Shown here one piece after another: positions 7,347 to 16,315 of a stretch of DNA of 64,000 nt. Each line of letters opens with the position of its first letter. Position 1 is the stretch's first letter. The stretch is from Rhodanobacter sp. L36 (GTDB lineage Bacteria; Pseudomonadota; Gammaproteobacteria; Xanthomonadales; Rhodanobacteraceae), in NCBI RefSeq assembly GCF_009765755.1, contig NZ_LMUV01000002.1, positions 846,493 to 910,492 on the forward strand. The letters are read 5' to 3'. The notes beneath the pieces were generated by a model. The model was given only the letters and a program-made list of their open reading frames with translations. It searched no databases and was not told the origin of the DNA. The translations under genes and the position numbers were made by a program.

Positions 7347-8228
7347 ATGATGCTTTTTCAGACCACGCCGGCTGCCACGAGCGTGAGTTGCGCGACCGAC
7401 CAGATCGATGCGCTCGGCAGCCTGCTGAAGTACGGCTTGCCCGGACTGGCGCTGGGCATTTTTTTCGCGGCGATCGTGCTGGGCGTGGTGTGGAAGAAGG
7501 GCAACGACCCGACGCCGGTATTGAAATTGCTGCTCGGTTTCGGGCTGGGCTTTCTGATCGTCGGCGGGCTGTTCGGCACGTACCTGACCACGCACAACCC
7601 GCAGGTGCATGTGGAAGTGATGGTGGATCCGAACCCCAGCGACATGAAACTGCCGCTGCCGGAAATCCGCAGCAAGCTGTCCGACAAACCCGATCACGAC
7701 ATGGTGCTGGTGCAGGACGCCGATTACGTCAAGGTGGATATCACCGGCATCCTGCTTGCGTACGATGCGGCGCGGAAACAGCAGAATGGTTTGATCAGCC
7801 AGCTTGCCGATGTGGAGCGCGGCACGTCGTCGGCGATTGCCGCGGCACGACTGGGCCAGGTGGGCGTGCCCGCGTCTTCGTCGTCCGCCGCCGGCAACCC
7901 TGTCGCGGCGGCAGCGGACAAGGCTTGCACGAAAGACGGCGGCGCGGAGTGCGGCTGGGCCCCGTTCGCACGCGGCGACATTGCGGGTGCGCAGCGCAAG
8001 TTTCAGCAGGTCGCGCTCGATGCGTCGGCGATGCAGCCGGAGAAAGCGGCGGCATACAAAGGGCTCGGTTACACCTATGTCGCGCAGGGAAAAACGCAGG
8101 AGGCCGCGGAGCAGTTCAAGCGGTCCGCCGCACTGGGCGATCGCGAGGCAACGCTGCAACTCAAGGCGATCAACGCCGCGGCGGCAGCGCAGACACCCGC
8201 ACCGCCGCCGCCTGCGCCGGCGCACTGA
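7347..8228 (+). CDS. Membrane-anchored TPR-type protein of unknown function
   Basis: 293 residues from ATG 7347 (MM start, GGGGAAACG ribosome site). Two transmembrane helices lie near residues 30-50 and 60-80 (LALGIFFAAIVLGVVW and LLGFGLGFLIVGGLFG). The remaining 210 residues carry an alanine-rich linker, a cysteine pair (ADKACTKDGGAECGW) and a C-terminal TPR/Sel1-like pair of helices (AAYKGLGYTYVAQGKTQEAAEQFKRSAALGD). The tail is proline-rich (PAPPPPAPA). A small TPR-bearing inner-membrane protein such as this usually scaffolds other proteins, but no partner is evident nearby. Family not recognised. Confidence 0.7.
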   Translation: MMLFQTTPAATSVSCATDQIDALGSLLKYGLPGLALGIFFAAIVLGVVWKKGNDPTPVLKLLLGFGLGFLIVGGLFGTYLTTHNPQVHVEVMVDPNPSDMKLPLPEIRSKLSDKPDHDMVLVQDADYVKVDITGILLAYDAARKQQNGLISQLADVERGTSSAIAAARLGQVGVPASSSSAAGNPVAAAADKACTKDGGAECGWAPFARGDIAGAQRKFQQVALDASAMQPEKAAAYKGLGYTYVAQGKTQEAAEQFKRSAALGDREATLQLKAINAAAAAQTPAPPPPAPAH

Positions 8229-8342
8229 AACACCGCGAACGATCCTGCGGTTCCGGATTGTGCATGGGGCCATCGACTGGATGCCGACGCGGCCGTGGCC
8301 GACAATCGGCACGATGGCATGTGCCATCCGTGCGAGACCGAC

Positions 8343-9218
8343 ATGACGCTGACCACGAAACTCGTGCTGCCGGATTCTCGCGTACTCGCTTATTCGGAAT
8401 TCGGCCAGACGGACGGATCGCCGGTGTTCTACTTTCACGGTTCGCCATCGTGCCGGCTGGAACCTTCGTTGATCGGCGAAGACCGTCTTCGTGCGACGGG
8501 TCTGCGTTTCATTGCGATCGATCGCCCCGGCATGGGGCAGTCGGACTTTTTACGGGAAAGAACTTTCACCGAGTGGCCGAACGACGTTGCCTTCGTCGCC
8601 GATGCGCTGGGGATCGAGCGCTTCGGCGTGTTCGGGAATTCCGGTGGGGGCGTCTACGCCGCCGTGTGCGCGTCGCGGCTGGCTGACAGAATCACCTCCG
8701 TCGTTGTTGTCTCCGGAGCGGGGCCGATGAACGCGCCGGAAGTCACCGGCAACCTGCCTTTTGCCAACCGGATTTTCTGGCTGTTGGCCGAACGATTTTC
8801 GCTGGGTTTGCGCGGCCTGCTGAAGACCATGCAGAAAGAGGGCAAAGCCTCGCAGGCAGAAGAACTTCGCAAGATGGAACGCTTTCTGGTCGCGCCTGAC
8901 CTTGCTGCCATGTCGGAGGGCGACCGGTTCTCAATCTTGCAGGCCATCACCCGCGAATGCCTGAGCCGAGGGACCAAGGGTGCGGCCTGGGATGCGAGGC
9001 TCTACGTCAGGCCGTTCGGATTTTCGCCCGAGGAGATAACCATCCCCATCCGGTTTTTCCACGGCGAGCAGGACATGAACGTGCCGCTCGCCCTGGTTCG
9101 CTCGATGGTGTCGAAGCTCGATGGCGCGAGCCTGACCGTGTTTCCGCAGGAGGGCCACCTGTCCACCCTTTGCAACCACTTCGAGGAAATCGTCGAAACC
9201 TTGGTGAGCGGACAGTGA
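8343..9218 (+). CDS. Alpha/beta-hydrolase
   Basis: 291 residues from ATG 8343; the frame is open to 8295 but the family starts at the MTLTTKLVLPDSRVLAYSEFG segment. The fold marks are the oxyanion loop FYFHGSPSCRLE, the DRPGMGQSDF strand, the nucleophile elbow FGNSGGG (Ser near residue 107), an acid in RFFHGEQDMNVP and the histidine in FPQEGHLS. This matches soluble esterase/epoxide-hydrolase-like enzymes that hydrolyse small esters; the substrate is unknown. It is convergent with the glycosyltransferase gene that ends 75 bp downstream. Confidence 0.85.
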   Translation: MTLTTKLVLPDSRVLAYSEFGQTDGSPVFYFHGSPSCRLEPSLIGEDRLRATGLRFIAIDRPGMGQSDFLRERTFTEWPNDVAFVADALGIERFGVFGNSGGGVYAAVCASRLADRITSVVVVSGAGPMNAPEVTGNLPFANRIFWLLAERFSLGLRGLLKTMQKEGKASQAEELRKMERFLVAPDLAAMSEGDRFSILQAITRECLSRGTKGAAWDARLYVRPFGFSPEEITIPIRFFHGEQDMNVPLALVRSMVSKLDGASLTVFPQEGHLSTLCNHFEEIVETLVSGQ

Positions 9219-9292
9219 GCTCTGGGCGCCGGATGAATCAAGGCAAGTTGTGCCTGCGGAGTGCCGATCGGCGCGCCACGCAACACGAAGCA

Positions 9293-10582
9293 TCAACGGC
9301 GCATCAGCGCGGTCTCGATGAGATCGGCAGCGTTTCGTGCCCCGTTTTCGTTTCGCAACGCGGCGGCGCATAGTTCGGCACGTACCTTGTATTCGAATCG
9401 CTGCAGCAAATCGTGCAACCGATTCGCGGCGCGATCGGCGCGATAGCGCGTGGCCGGCAGCACCTGCCCCACGCCGAGGCGTTGCAGGCGTGCGGCGTTG
9501 TCCGGTTGATCGAATCCGTGCGGCACCACCAGCATCGGTTTGCCGGCACGCAAGGCTTCGCTGCTGGTGCCGATGCCGCCGTGATGCACGATCACCGATG
9601 CGCGCGGAAACAGTGTCGCGTGCGCAGCGTAGTCGACGGCGTGGATGGTGGATGGCAAATCCATCGACAACCGCGCGCGCATTTCGGGTGAGCCGGTCAG
9701 CAACACGGCGCGCTGTTTGAGTTGCATTGCAGCCTTCGCGCTTTCGCGCAGGAAATCGGCACCGGCATGCACCGCTGCGGAACCGAGAGTGAAAACCAGC
9801 GGCGGCGGACCGGCATCGAGAAACGCGGCAAGCGCGGGGTCGTGCGCGGCGGGCTGCGCGTAGCGCGCGAAACCGGTGATGTGCACGTTTGCCGGCCAGT
9901 CCGCTTGCGCTTGCGCGAGCAGCGGCGAGAACAACGCGAGCACGCCGTGCGGAGAATGCTGGCCGCGATGAAACGGATCGCCGAGCGGCGACACCGCAGA
10001 CAAACCGAGTTCGCGACGAAACGCGCGCACCGGCGCGGTCCATCCATGCGTGATGCGTTTGGCCGTCCATTGCATCCAGCGTCCACGTCGCGACGAACCG
10101 CGCGTGAAAAGATCCACCAGCGCTACGCCGGTAGCGGGCGGATCGCTCGCGGAAAGGAAACCGGCCGGCGCGAGGATCGCGGACCACCAATGCAACGCGC
10201 CTGCCGCGCTGCGTTGTTCGCCGATGACCTGCGCGCCGAACGCGAGGGTGGTAGTGATCAACACATCGGCGTCGGCACATACCGCCTGCAGTTTTTCGTA
10301 ACTGCTGCGCACATCGAGCGCGGCAAAGTCATGCACCACGAAGCGCGGCCCGCGCCACGGATGAAACGCGCGCGCGGTAAACGCGACGCGATCTTCCGGC
10401 TCGGCCATGCCGCTCGCATCGGCGAAAGCCAGCCCCGCCTGTTCGACCGCCACGCGATGCACCGCGTGCGTGGCGACGGTGACGCGATGCCCACGGGCAA
10501 GCAGCACCTGCCCGATCGCAAGAAACGGAAACAGATCACCGAGCGAACCGACCGTGGCGATGACGATGTGAGCGCTGCGCAT
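9293..10582 (-). CDS. GT1-family glycosyltransferase (UGT / MurG-like)
   Basis: 429 residues. GT-B fold: an N-terminal Rossmann half beginning IVIATVGSLGDLFPFLAIGQVL (the GSxGD loop characteristic of macrolide and sterol glucosyltransferases) and a C-terminal nucleotide-sugar half with FTLGSAAVHAG and the donor-binding motif HHGGIGTSSEALRAGKPMLVVP then DQPDNA. Members transfer a sugar from a nucleotide donor to a lipid or small aromatic acceptor (rhamnosyltransferase RhlB, zeaxanthin glucosyltransferase CrtX, macrolide GTs). No biosynthetic cluster surrounds it, so the acceptor is unknown. Divergent from the VOC gene at 10694. Confidence 0.87.
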   Translation of the reverse strand: MRSAHIVIATVGSLGDLFPFLAIGQVLLARGHRVTVATHAVHRVAVEQAGLAFADASGMAEPEDRVAFTARAFHPWRGPRFVVHDFAALDVRSSYEKLQAVCADADVLITTTLAFGAQVIGEQRSAAGALHWWSAILAPAGFLSASDPPATGVALVDLFTRGSSRRGRWMQWTAKRITHGWTAPVRAFRRELGLSAVSPLGDPFHRGQHSPHGVLALFSPLLAQAQADWPANVHITGFARYAQPAAHDPALAAFLDAGPPPLVFTLGSAAVHAGADFLRESAKAAMQLKQRAVLLTGSPEMRARLSMDLPSTIHAVDYAAHATLFPRASVIVHHGGIGTSSEALRAGKPMLVVPHGFDQPDNAARLQRLGVGQVLPATRYRADRAANRLHDLLQRFEYKVRAELCAAALRNENGARNAADLIETALMRR

Positions 10583-10693
10583 GGGTGGATTCGACAGGTG
10601 GAGAAAGCGTCGAGCTTATCGCCCTCGACATTGACCGCATGTGCAGGGACGGCAATGCTACGCGTCCGTTGATTTGCATCGCCTGAGAACGTC

Positions 10694-11116
10694 ATGCCGA
10701 ACATGCCACCGTTCCACCTTGCCTTTCCGGTCACTTCGCTGGCGAATGCCCGCGCGTTTTACGGCCAGTTGCTTGGTTGTCCGGAAGGCCGTTCGAGCGA
10801 CGACTGGGTCGATTTCGATTTCCATGGTCATCAGATCGTGGCGCATGTCGCGCCGGACGAAGCACGACCGACACAGGCGCATGACGTGGATGGCGACGAC
10901 GTGCCGGTGCGACATTTCGGGCTGGTGCTGTCGATGGATGCTTGGACGGCGCTGGCCGCAAAGCTGCAGGCGGCCGGTACGCGATTCGTGATCGAGCCGC
11001 ACATCCGTTTCAAGGGACAACCGGGCGAGCAGGCAACGATGTTTCTGCTCGATCCCTGCGGCAATGCGCTGGAGTTCAAGGCGTTCGCCGATCCGTCGAA
11101 ACTCTTCGCGAAATAA
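10694..11116 (+). CDS. VOC-family dioxygenase-like protein
   Basis: 140 residues. A single VOC module beginning [28 protein letters not shown] and ending with the metal-binding style motif [15 protein letters not shown] (conserved glutamate). Histidines in FHLAFPV and HFGLVLSMD fit the usual His/His/Glu metal site, so an active mononuclear-metal enzyme is plausible. Close homologues are annotated as glyoxalase or bleomycin-resistance proteins with unproven substrates. The next gene begins 4 bp after its stop, so the two are probably one transcript. Confidence 0.85.
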   Translation: MPNMPPFHLAFPVTSLANARAFYGQLLGCPEGRSSDDWVDFDFHGHQIVAHVAPDEARPTQAHDVDGDDVPVRHFGLVLSMDAWTALAAKLQAAGTRFVIEPHIRFKGQPGEQATMFLLDPCGNALEFKAFADPSKLFAK

Positions 11117-11119
11117 GCG

Positions 11120-11332
11120 ATGGAAGCACAGGATCTGCAGAAGCTGTTGCTGGTGCGCATGCCGTATGGCAAATACCAGGGCCGGCTGATTGCCGACCTC
11201 CCCGGCGCGTATCTCGCCTGGTTTGCGCGCAAGGGTTTTCCCGCCGGTGAGCTTGGGCGGTTGCTTGCGCTGATGCTGGAGCTGGATCACAACGGGCTGT
11301 CTTCGCTGCTTGATCCGCTGCGCCAGCGCTGA
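11120..11332 (+). CDS. Small DUF3820-family protein
   Basis: 70 residues, with only three bases between the upstream VOC stop and this ATG. The DUF3820 pattern is complete: RMPYGKYQGRLIADLPGAYLAWFARKGFP followed by GELGRLLALMLELDHNGL. The family is small, basic and widespread in proteobacteria (Escherichia coli YajE-type, putative quorum-sensing-regulated or DNA-metabolism related); its biochemical role is not established. Length is normal for the family. Confidence 0.85.
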   Translation: MEAQDLQKLLLVRMPYGKYQGRLIADLPGAYLAWFARKGFPAGELGRLLALMLELDHNGLSSLLDPLRQR

Positions 11333-11392
11333 ACCGCCGCGGCCGGCGCGTCGATACCGCGTATGCTGCCAGTCCTTGCTGGCGGTGCGCCG

Positions 11393-12004
11393 ATGACTCC
11401 CCGATCCGATGAATTCGACACCGCGTCGGCGACGCTCGCGGCGGATGGCTGGTGCCTGATCGACCATCTGCTTTCGCCGATGCAGACCCTGGCGCTGGCC
11501 GACGAATGCCATGCGTTGCACGACGCGCAACGACTGACGCCCGCGCATGTCGGCAGCGGACGCGTTCGTTCGCTGCTGCGCGGCGACAGTACATTGTGGT
11601 TCGAGCCGGATGCCTTGAGCGACGCGCAGCAGGTGTTTTCCGATCGCATCGATGTCCTGCGCATCGCGCTCAACCAGAACCTGTTGCTCGGGCTGGTCGA
11701 CGAGGAATCGCACTATGCGATGTACACGCCGGGCGCCGACTATGCGCGCCACCTCGATCGATTGCACGGCAACGACGCGCGCGTGATTTCGGCGGTGTTC
11801 TATCTCAACGACGCGTGGCTGGATGCCGAGGGTGGCGCGTTGCGGCTGCACCTGGCCGACCTGTCGCATCGGGATATCTATCCGCGCTCTGGCACCTTGC
11901 TGCTGTTTCTTTCCGCGCAGTTCGAACACGAAGTGTTGCCCGCGACGCGCAACAGAATGAGCGTTGCCTGCTGGTTGCGTCAGCGACCGATGATGGGTGA
12001 CTGA
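11393..12004 (+). CDS. 2OG-Fe(II) oxygenase superfamily protein
   Basis: 203 residues from ATG 11393; an in-frame ATG at 11363 is less likely because the intervening residues look non-coding. A prolyl-hydroxylase-like double-stranded beta helix is visible: metal ligands in YARHLDRLH (HxD) and in FEHEVLPATRNRMSVACWLR (distal His and the 2-oxoglutarate-binding Arg). Homologues in gammaproteobacteria are 2OG-dependent hydroxylases of unknown protein targets. Its last 25 bp overlap the 3' end of the convergent YheT-like gene. Confidence 0.82.
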   Translation: MTPRSDEFDTASATLAADGWCLIDHLLSPMQTLALADECHALHDAQRLTPAHVGSGRVRSLLRGDSTLWFEPDALSDAQQVFSDRIDVLRIALNQNLLLGLVDEESHYAMYTPGADYARHLDRLHGNDARVISAVFYLNDAWLDAEGGALRLHLADLSHRDIYPRSGTLLLFLSAQFEHEVLPATRNRMSVACWLRQRPMMGD

Positions 12005-13005
12005 CCCTCGGCGATCGCGTTGAAACGCGCGGCGATGTAGTCGTCGGTGAAGCTGGTCATGCCGTAGCCACGAATGAAACCGCAGTGGCCGCCGTGTTCG
12101 GCGATATCCAGTTCGACATTCGGCGGCAGCTTGAGTTTTTCGAAGGCATCGACCGGAATGACCGGATCGTCGCGCGAGGTGAGGATAGTGGCGGGGATCT
12201 GCATGCCGAGCAGCGCATCCTCGGCGACCGAATAGCCGTCCAGATACTGTTGCAGGGTTTTGAAGTCGGTGTGCCGCAGCACCATCGCCTCGGTGAGCCC
12301 GCGCAGGTTCTGGTTGAGCTCGGACAGCTCGAAATACTGGTGCTGCGGAAACGCCGCCTGTTTCGCCTGCAGCGAACGTCGCCACTTGTGCATGAAATAG
12401 GCCTGGTAGAACCAGGGCGCCGATTCCTCCAGCGAAAACAGGCCTTCGCCCGGATCGATGATCGGGCACACCGCGAGCACGTACGAAAGGGGGATGCCCA
12501 CGCGTGAGGTTTGCAGTGCGGCGCGCAGTGCGAAATTTCCGCCGAGCGAGAAACCGGCCAGCGCAATGGGCCTTGCCGGCCAGCGTTCTGCAATGTCGCC
12601 GAGAGCGTGTACGACTTCGTCGATGCGGCAGGAGTGGAACAGCGCTTCGTTGAGCGAGTGGCTATCGCCGTGGTCACGGAAGTTGAGCCGGAAAATATCC
12701 CAGCCATCGGCGAGCAGGCGGCTACCGGTCTGCAACACGTAGGTGGAATCGACGCTGCCTTCCCAGCCATGGAAAAGCACGGCCAGGCCACGCGCTGCCG
12801 GCAGTTTTTTCTGCACGGTATACGCACCGGTGAGCCGCACGCCGCCACCGCCGTCGACCACCACCGGCTCCGCGTCGTGCATCACCGTTTGCGCGGCGCG
12901 CGGCAGCAACATGCGGCGCACACCGCTGGAAGACAGCATGGTCTGGATGTGACCGCTGCGCAGCGGCCAGGGCGGGCGGAAATCTGCGCCGCGCGGAAGG
13001 CTCAT
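11980..13005 (-). CDS. YheT-family alpha/beta-hydrolase
   Basis: 341 residues. Matches the YheT/Embden-type hydrolase family (COG0429): N-terminal FRPPWPLRSGHIQTML, the FHGWEGSVDSTY oxyanion region, the nucleophile elbow GFSLGGNF (Ser near residue 152), an acid in LTSRDDPVIPVDAF and the catalytic histidine in EHGGHCGFI. These are presumed carboxylesterases; no physiological substrate is proven. The start codon overlaps the stop of the acyltransferase gene in an ATGA junction, so the two are translationally coupled and may both act on lipids. Confidence 0.9.
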   Translation of the reverse strand: MSLPRGADFRPPWPLRSGHIQTMLSSSGVRRMLLPRAAQTVMHDAEPVVVDGGGGVRLTGAYTVQKKLPAARGLAVLFHGWEGSVDSTYVLQTGSRLLADGWDIFRLNFRDHGDSHSLNEALFHSCRIDEVVHALGDIAERWPARPIALAGFSLGGNFALRAALQTSRVGIPLSYVLAVCPIIDPGEGLFSLEESAPWFYQAYFMHKWRRSLQAKQAAFPQHQYFELSELNQNLRGLTEAMVLRHTDFKTLQQYLDGYSVAEDALLGMQIPATILTSRDDPVIPVDAFEKLKLPPNVELDIAEHGGHCGFIRGYGMTSFTDDYIAARFNAIAEGQSPIIGR

Positions 13006-13817
13006 GCGACGGCGTCGCCGGTCATTTGATCGCCGAGCGCGACAGCGATGCGTTCGCGCGAAAGCTCGGCCATGCGACGGCGCGCATCCGGGCTGGCCGG
13101 CACGGGTTCGAGGAAATGCACTTCGGCATCCATCGACGGGCCACCGAGCAGACGCAGGATGTTGGACACGAAAGTCTCGTTCTCGCGGAATCCGCCATCC
13201 ACGATGCGCTGGCCCTGGCGCGCGAACCGCAGCGCCACCGGCTGCACCGGCACCGGTGCGTCGAGCGCGGCCTGGAAGATGCGCGCGTGAAAGGTTTTCA
13301 GTACGCCGTTGTACCCGGTGCCACCTTCGGGAAACACGCCGACCGAGCGACCGCCGCGCAGCCGTTCGACCATTGTCTGCATGACCGCGGACAGCGAATG
13401 GTTATTGCCGCGGCGGTGGAAAATGGTGCCACCGGTGGCGGCCATCCAGCCGACCAGCGGCCAGCGCGCGATTTCCGCCTTGGCCACGAAGCAGGCGGCG
13501 CGCTGGCTGTGCAGCAGTTCGATATCCGTCCACGAGGTGTGGTTGGCGACGAACAGTACGGGATCGGGCAGCGGCTCGCCGACGCGCACCGAACGCAAGC
13601 CGAAAATGCGCAACAGGTAGTACGACCACCAGCGGATCATCTTGTGCACGAACGGCTCGCGGCCGTTCTTCATCACCGCGTCCTGGTTCCAGCTGAGGAT
13701 CAGAGAGCACAGCAGAATGCCCAGCACAATGTGCAGCAGCAGCAGCGGCACGCGCACCAGGTAACGCAGCGGGCGCATCAGGTCGGGTTCGTGGGCAGTC
13801 GCGGTGTCGGTACTCAT
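13002..13817 (-). CDS. Lysophospholipid / 1-acyl-glycerol-3-phosphate acyltransferase (PlsC family)
   Basis: 271 residues with an N-terminal membrane helix (VPLLLLHIVLGILLCSLIL). The PlsC blocks are clear: block I NHTSWTDIELL (HX4D catalytic dyad), block II TGGTIFHRRGNN, block III FPEGGTGYNG and block IV with the PVQPVALRFA proline. Transfers an acyl group from acyl-ACP or acyl-CoA to a lysophospholipid at the inner membrane. Size and N-terminal anchor resemble the second, non-essential acyltransferases of xanthomonads (OlsA/Nlp-like), so the acceptor may be lyso-ornithine lipid rather than lysophosphatidate. First gene of a two-gene unit with the YheT-like hydrolase. Confidence 0.88.
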   Translation of the reverse strand: MSTDTATAHEPDLMRPLRYLVRVPLLLLHIVLGILLCSLILSWNQDAVMKNGREPFVHKMIRWWSYYLLRIFGLRSVRVGEPLPDPVLFVANHTSWTDIELLHSQRAACFVAKAEIARWPLVGWMAATGGTIFHRRGNNHSLSAVMQTMVERLRGGRSVGVFPEGGTGYNGVLKTFHARIFQAALDAPVPVQPVALRFARQGQRIVDGGFRENETFVSNILRLLGGPSMDAEVHFLEPVPASPDARRRMAELSRERIAVALGDQMTGDAVA

Positions 13818-13835
13818 CAGTCGATTAGTTTAGCG

Positions 13836-14327
13836 TCAGTCGACACCGGCGCGGACGCTCAACTGCGTCAGCGGCAGCGACGGCAATCGTTTCACCGTGC
13901 GCAACACGAAACTGGAATTGACGTCGGCGACGCCGGCGGCATTGAGCAGGTGATCGAGCAGGAAGCGGGAAAAATCCTTGAGGTCGGCCACATGCACGTG
14001 GAGCAGATAGTCCATGTCACCGGTCAGGGCGTGGCAGGCGACCACTTCGTCCCAGTCGTTGACGCGGGCGACAAAATCCTCGATCGCCGCGCTCTCGTGC
14101 TTGCTCAGTTGCACACGCACGAACGCCTGCAGCCCGAGGCCGATCGCTTCCGGATCGATCTGCGCGGCGTAGCCGGTGATGACCTTGTCCGACTCCAGCC
14201 GCTGCAGCCGCCGCAGGCAAGCCGACGGTGACAGACTCACCCGTTCGGCGAGGTCGGCATTGGTGATGCGACCCTCGCCTTGCAGCACGGCGAGGATTCG
14301 AAGATCAGTGCGGTCGAGGTTGGACAT
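13836..14327 (-). CDS. Lrp/AsnC-family transcriptional regulator
   Basis: 163 residues from ATG 14327 (an ATG two codons earlier is possible). The N-terminal helix-turn-helix LDRTDLRILAVLQGEGRITNADLAERVSLSPSACLRRLQRLE is canonical, followed by the RAM (amino-acid sensing) domain with CHALTGDMDYLLHVHVADL. It is divergent from phhA with about 130 bp between, the arrangement expected for control of phenylalanine catabolism by an amino-acid-responsive regulator. The linkage Lrp-phhA is common in xanthomonads. Confidence 0.92.
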   Translation of the reverse strand: MSNLDRTDLRILAVLQGEGRITNADLAERVSLSPSACLRRLQRLESDKVITGYAAQIDPEAIGLGLQAFVRVQLSKHESAAIEDFVARVNDWDEVVACHALTGDMDYLLHVHVADLKDFSRFLLDHLLNAAGVADVNSSFVLRTVKRLPSLPLTQLSVRAGVD

Positions 14328-14460
14328 GCGCAACTTCCACGCGTTCTTTCGGACTCAGACGCAAGGATAATGCATAAAGGCCGCATATTCAGGCAATAAA
14401 GCAACCTTCCGCCGGACATGGCGCCGTAGAATCGTTGAAGCCATTTCGCCTGGAATTCGC

Positions 14461-15351
14461 ATGGACACGCCCCGCAAGATCGAACATCAGCAAACCGACC
14501 GCGGCTACATTCCGGTATATGCCACCGGCGTGGTGGACCAGCCATGGGACAGCTACAGCCGCACCGACCACGAAGTCTGGGACACCCTGTTCAAGCGCCA
14601 GCGGGACTTGCTGCCGGGTCGCGCGTGCGCGGAATTCATGGAGGGCGTCGAACGTTTCGGACTTGGCGACGGTGGTATTCCCAAATTCGCCGAGCTCAAC
14701 AAGGTGCTCGGCGCGGCGACCGGCTGGGAAGTGGTGGCGGTGGAAGGCCTGCTGCCGGATGAAGTGTTCTTTGATCACCTGGCGAACCGCCGTTTTCCGG
14801 TGAGCTGGTGGATTCGCAAACCCGACCAGCTTGATTACCTGAGCGAGCCGGATCTGTTCCACGACCTGTTCGGCCATGTGCCTCTGCTGCTTAACCCCGT
14901 CTTCGCCGATTACATGCAGGCGTACGGCCGCGGCGGCATGAAAGCGTTCGCGATCGGCCCCGAAGCACTGATGAACCTGACGCGGCTGTATTGGTACACG
15001 GTGGAGTTCGGCCTGATCAATACCGGCGACGGCCTGCGCATCTACGGGGCGGGCATCGTGAGTTCGAAAGGCGAGTCGATCTATTCGCTCGATTCGGCGG
15101 CGCCGAATCGCATCGGCTTCGATCTCGAACGCGTGATGAGTACGCGCTACCGCATCGATACCTATCAGCAAACCTATTTCGTGATCGACAGCTTCGAGGA
15201 GTTGTTCGATGCGACCGGGCCGGATTTCACGGCGATCTATTCAAAGCTGCGCGAACAACCCGCGCATGCGGCGGGCGACGTGCTGGATGACGGTGATCGT
15301 GTATTCACCCGCGGCACGCGCGAAGGCTGGGCAACCGGTGCGGATACCTGA
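14461..15351 (+). CDS. phhA: Phenylalanine 4-monooxygenase
   Basis: 296 residues. Hydroxylates L-phenylalanine to L-tyrosine using O2, non-heme iron and a tetrahydropterin in the cytoplasm. The iron ligands are visible as His134 and His139 in DLFHDLFGHVPLL and Glu182 in YTVEFGL; the pterin-binding region FPVSWWIRKPDQLDYL precedes them. Length is that of bacterial single-domain enzymes (260-300), with no ACT regulatory domain. The pterin recycling gene phhB is not adjacent. Likely controlled by the divergent Lrp-type regulator. Confidence 0.95.
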   Translation: MDTPRKIEHQQTDRGYIPVYATGVVDQPWDSYSRTDHEVWDTLFKRQRDLLPGRACAEFMEGVERFGLGDGGIPKFAELNKVLGAATGWEVVAVEGLLPDEVFFDHLANRRFPVSWWIRKPDQLDYLSEPDLFHDLFGHVPLLLNPVFADYMQAYGRGGMKAFAIGPEALMNLTRLYWYTVEFGLINTGDGLRIYGAGIVSSKGESIYSLDSAAPNRIGFDLERVMSTRYRIDTYQQTYFVIDSFEELFDATGPDFTAIYSKLREQPAHAAGDVLDDGDRVFTRGTREGWATGADT

Positions 15352-15363
15352 GCGACAAAGTCG

Positions 15364-16209
15364 TCAGGTTTTGCCCGACGCCTCGGCAGGCAACGCGATG
15401 GTGCTTCGATAGCGGCGCGCGGTGAGTGCCACCATGCCGGCCACGATCATCGCCAGCAACGCGAACACGATGAAGCCGCGCTCGTTGCGCTGTGCGGATC
15501 GATCCACCAGCACGAACAGGTTGAGCGTGAGATTCGTCGTGGTGTGGAAGGCCAGCGGCACCAGCAGGCTCTTGCCATTGCTCTCGTAGCCCCACACGTA
15601 AAGCAGCCGCAGCGCGACCGCAAAGATCACGAACGCCCAGAACGGCAGGAACGATTGCGTCACGCCGGCGATGAAGAACAACGGCAGATGCCAGCATGCC
15701 CAGATCACGCCGAGCAGGATCGTCGCCGAGAGCAGGCGGCGCCCGCGCTGCAGTCGGTCGATTGCATAAGCCCAGCCGAATTCCTCGTTCACCGCACCGC
15801 CCATGAAAAGCATCAGCAGGAACAGCAGCGGAATCTGTCCCACGGAAACGGCCAGCGCCAGCGGCGGCCCGCCCATCCGCGCGTAGATCCATGCGGCGGC
15901 GAGTCCGAGCAATGGCACCAGCAGCAGCGCGGCAATGACGTAATCCGGACCGATGCGAAAGCGCAGGCAGCGATGCGCGAAATCGCACACGGTCGGCCAG
16001 CCGCCATCGCGATACAACGAAATGAGCACCGCGATGAAAGGCGCATACGATCCGGCGATTAGACACGCCGTCTGTTCACCGCTCGACAGCTGCATCGCGC
16101 CGCGCGTCGCCAGCAGCGGCAACAGCCAGAAACCCCAGGCGATCACGAACGTCAGCACGAAGAACAGCAGCAGCGGCATCTTCGGCGAGAACGCGGCGGG
16201 CATTTTCAT
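15364..16209 (-). CDS. CPBP-family intramembrane metalloprotease
   Basis: 281 residues from ATG 16209; ATGs at 16215 and 16203 are equally possible. Multi-pass membrane protein with about seven hydrophobic helices. Motifs: NEEFGWAYAIDRL (EExxW-type motif 1), CWHLPLFFIAG (motif 2 histidine) and AFHTTTNLTLN (motif 3, His plus Asn). This subgroup resembles CAAX/Abi proteases that have no known prenylation role in bacteria. A second CPBP protein lies at 5129; the two are not close copies. Isolated gene, convergent with phhA. Confidence 0.87.
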   Translation of the reverse strand: MKMPAAFSPKMPLLLFFVLTFVIAWGFWLLPLLATRGAMQLSSGEQTACLIAGSYAPFIAVLISLYRDGGWPTVCDFAHRCLRFRIGPDYVIAALLLVPLLGLAAAWIYARMGGPPLALAVSVGQIPLLFLLMLFMGGAVNEEFGWAYAIDRLQRGRRLLSATILLGVIWACWHLPLFFIAGVTQSFLPFWAFVIFAVALRLLYVWGYESNGKSLLVPLAFHTTTNLTLNLFVLVDRSAQRNERGFIVFALLAMIVAGMVALTARRYRSTIALPAEASGKT

Positions 16210-16315
16210 GGGCATGGATGGATCGGTCTCGTTCGCACATCGGTATGTCGGTCCCGAAATTTCCGCGCGGCGACGTATCTGATCACGCCGCCGCCCGGAT
16301 GCACCGTGCCGCGTG

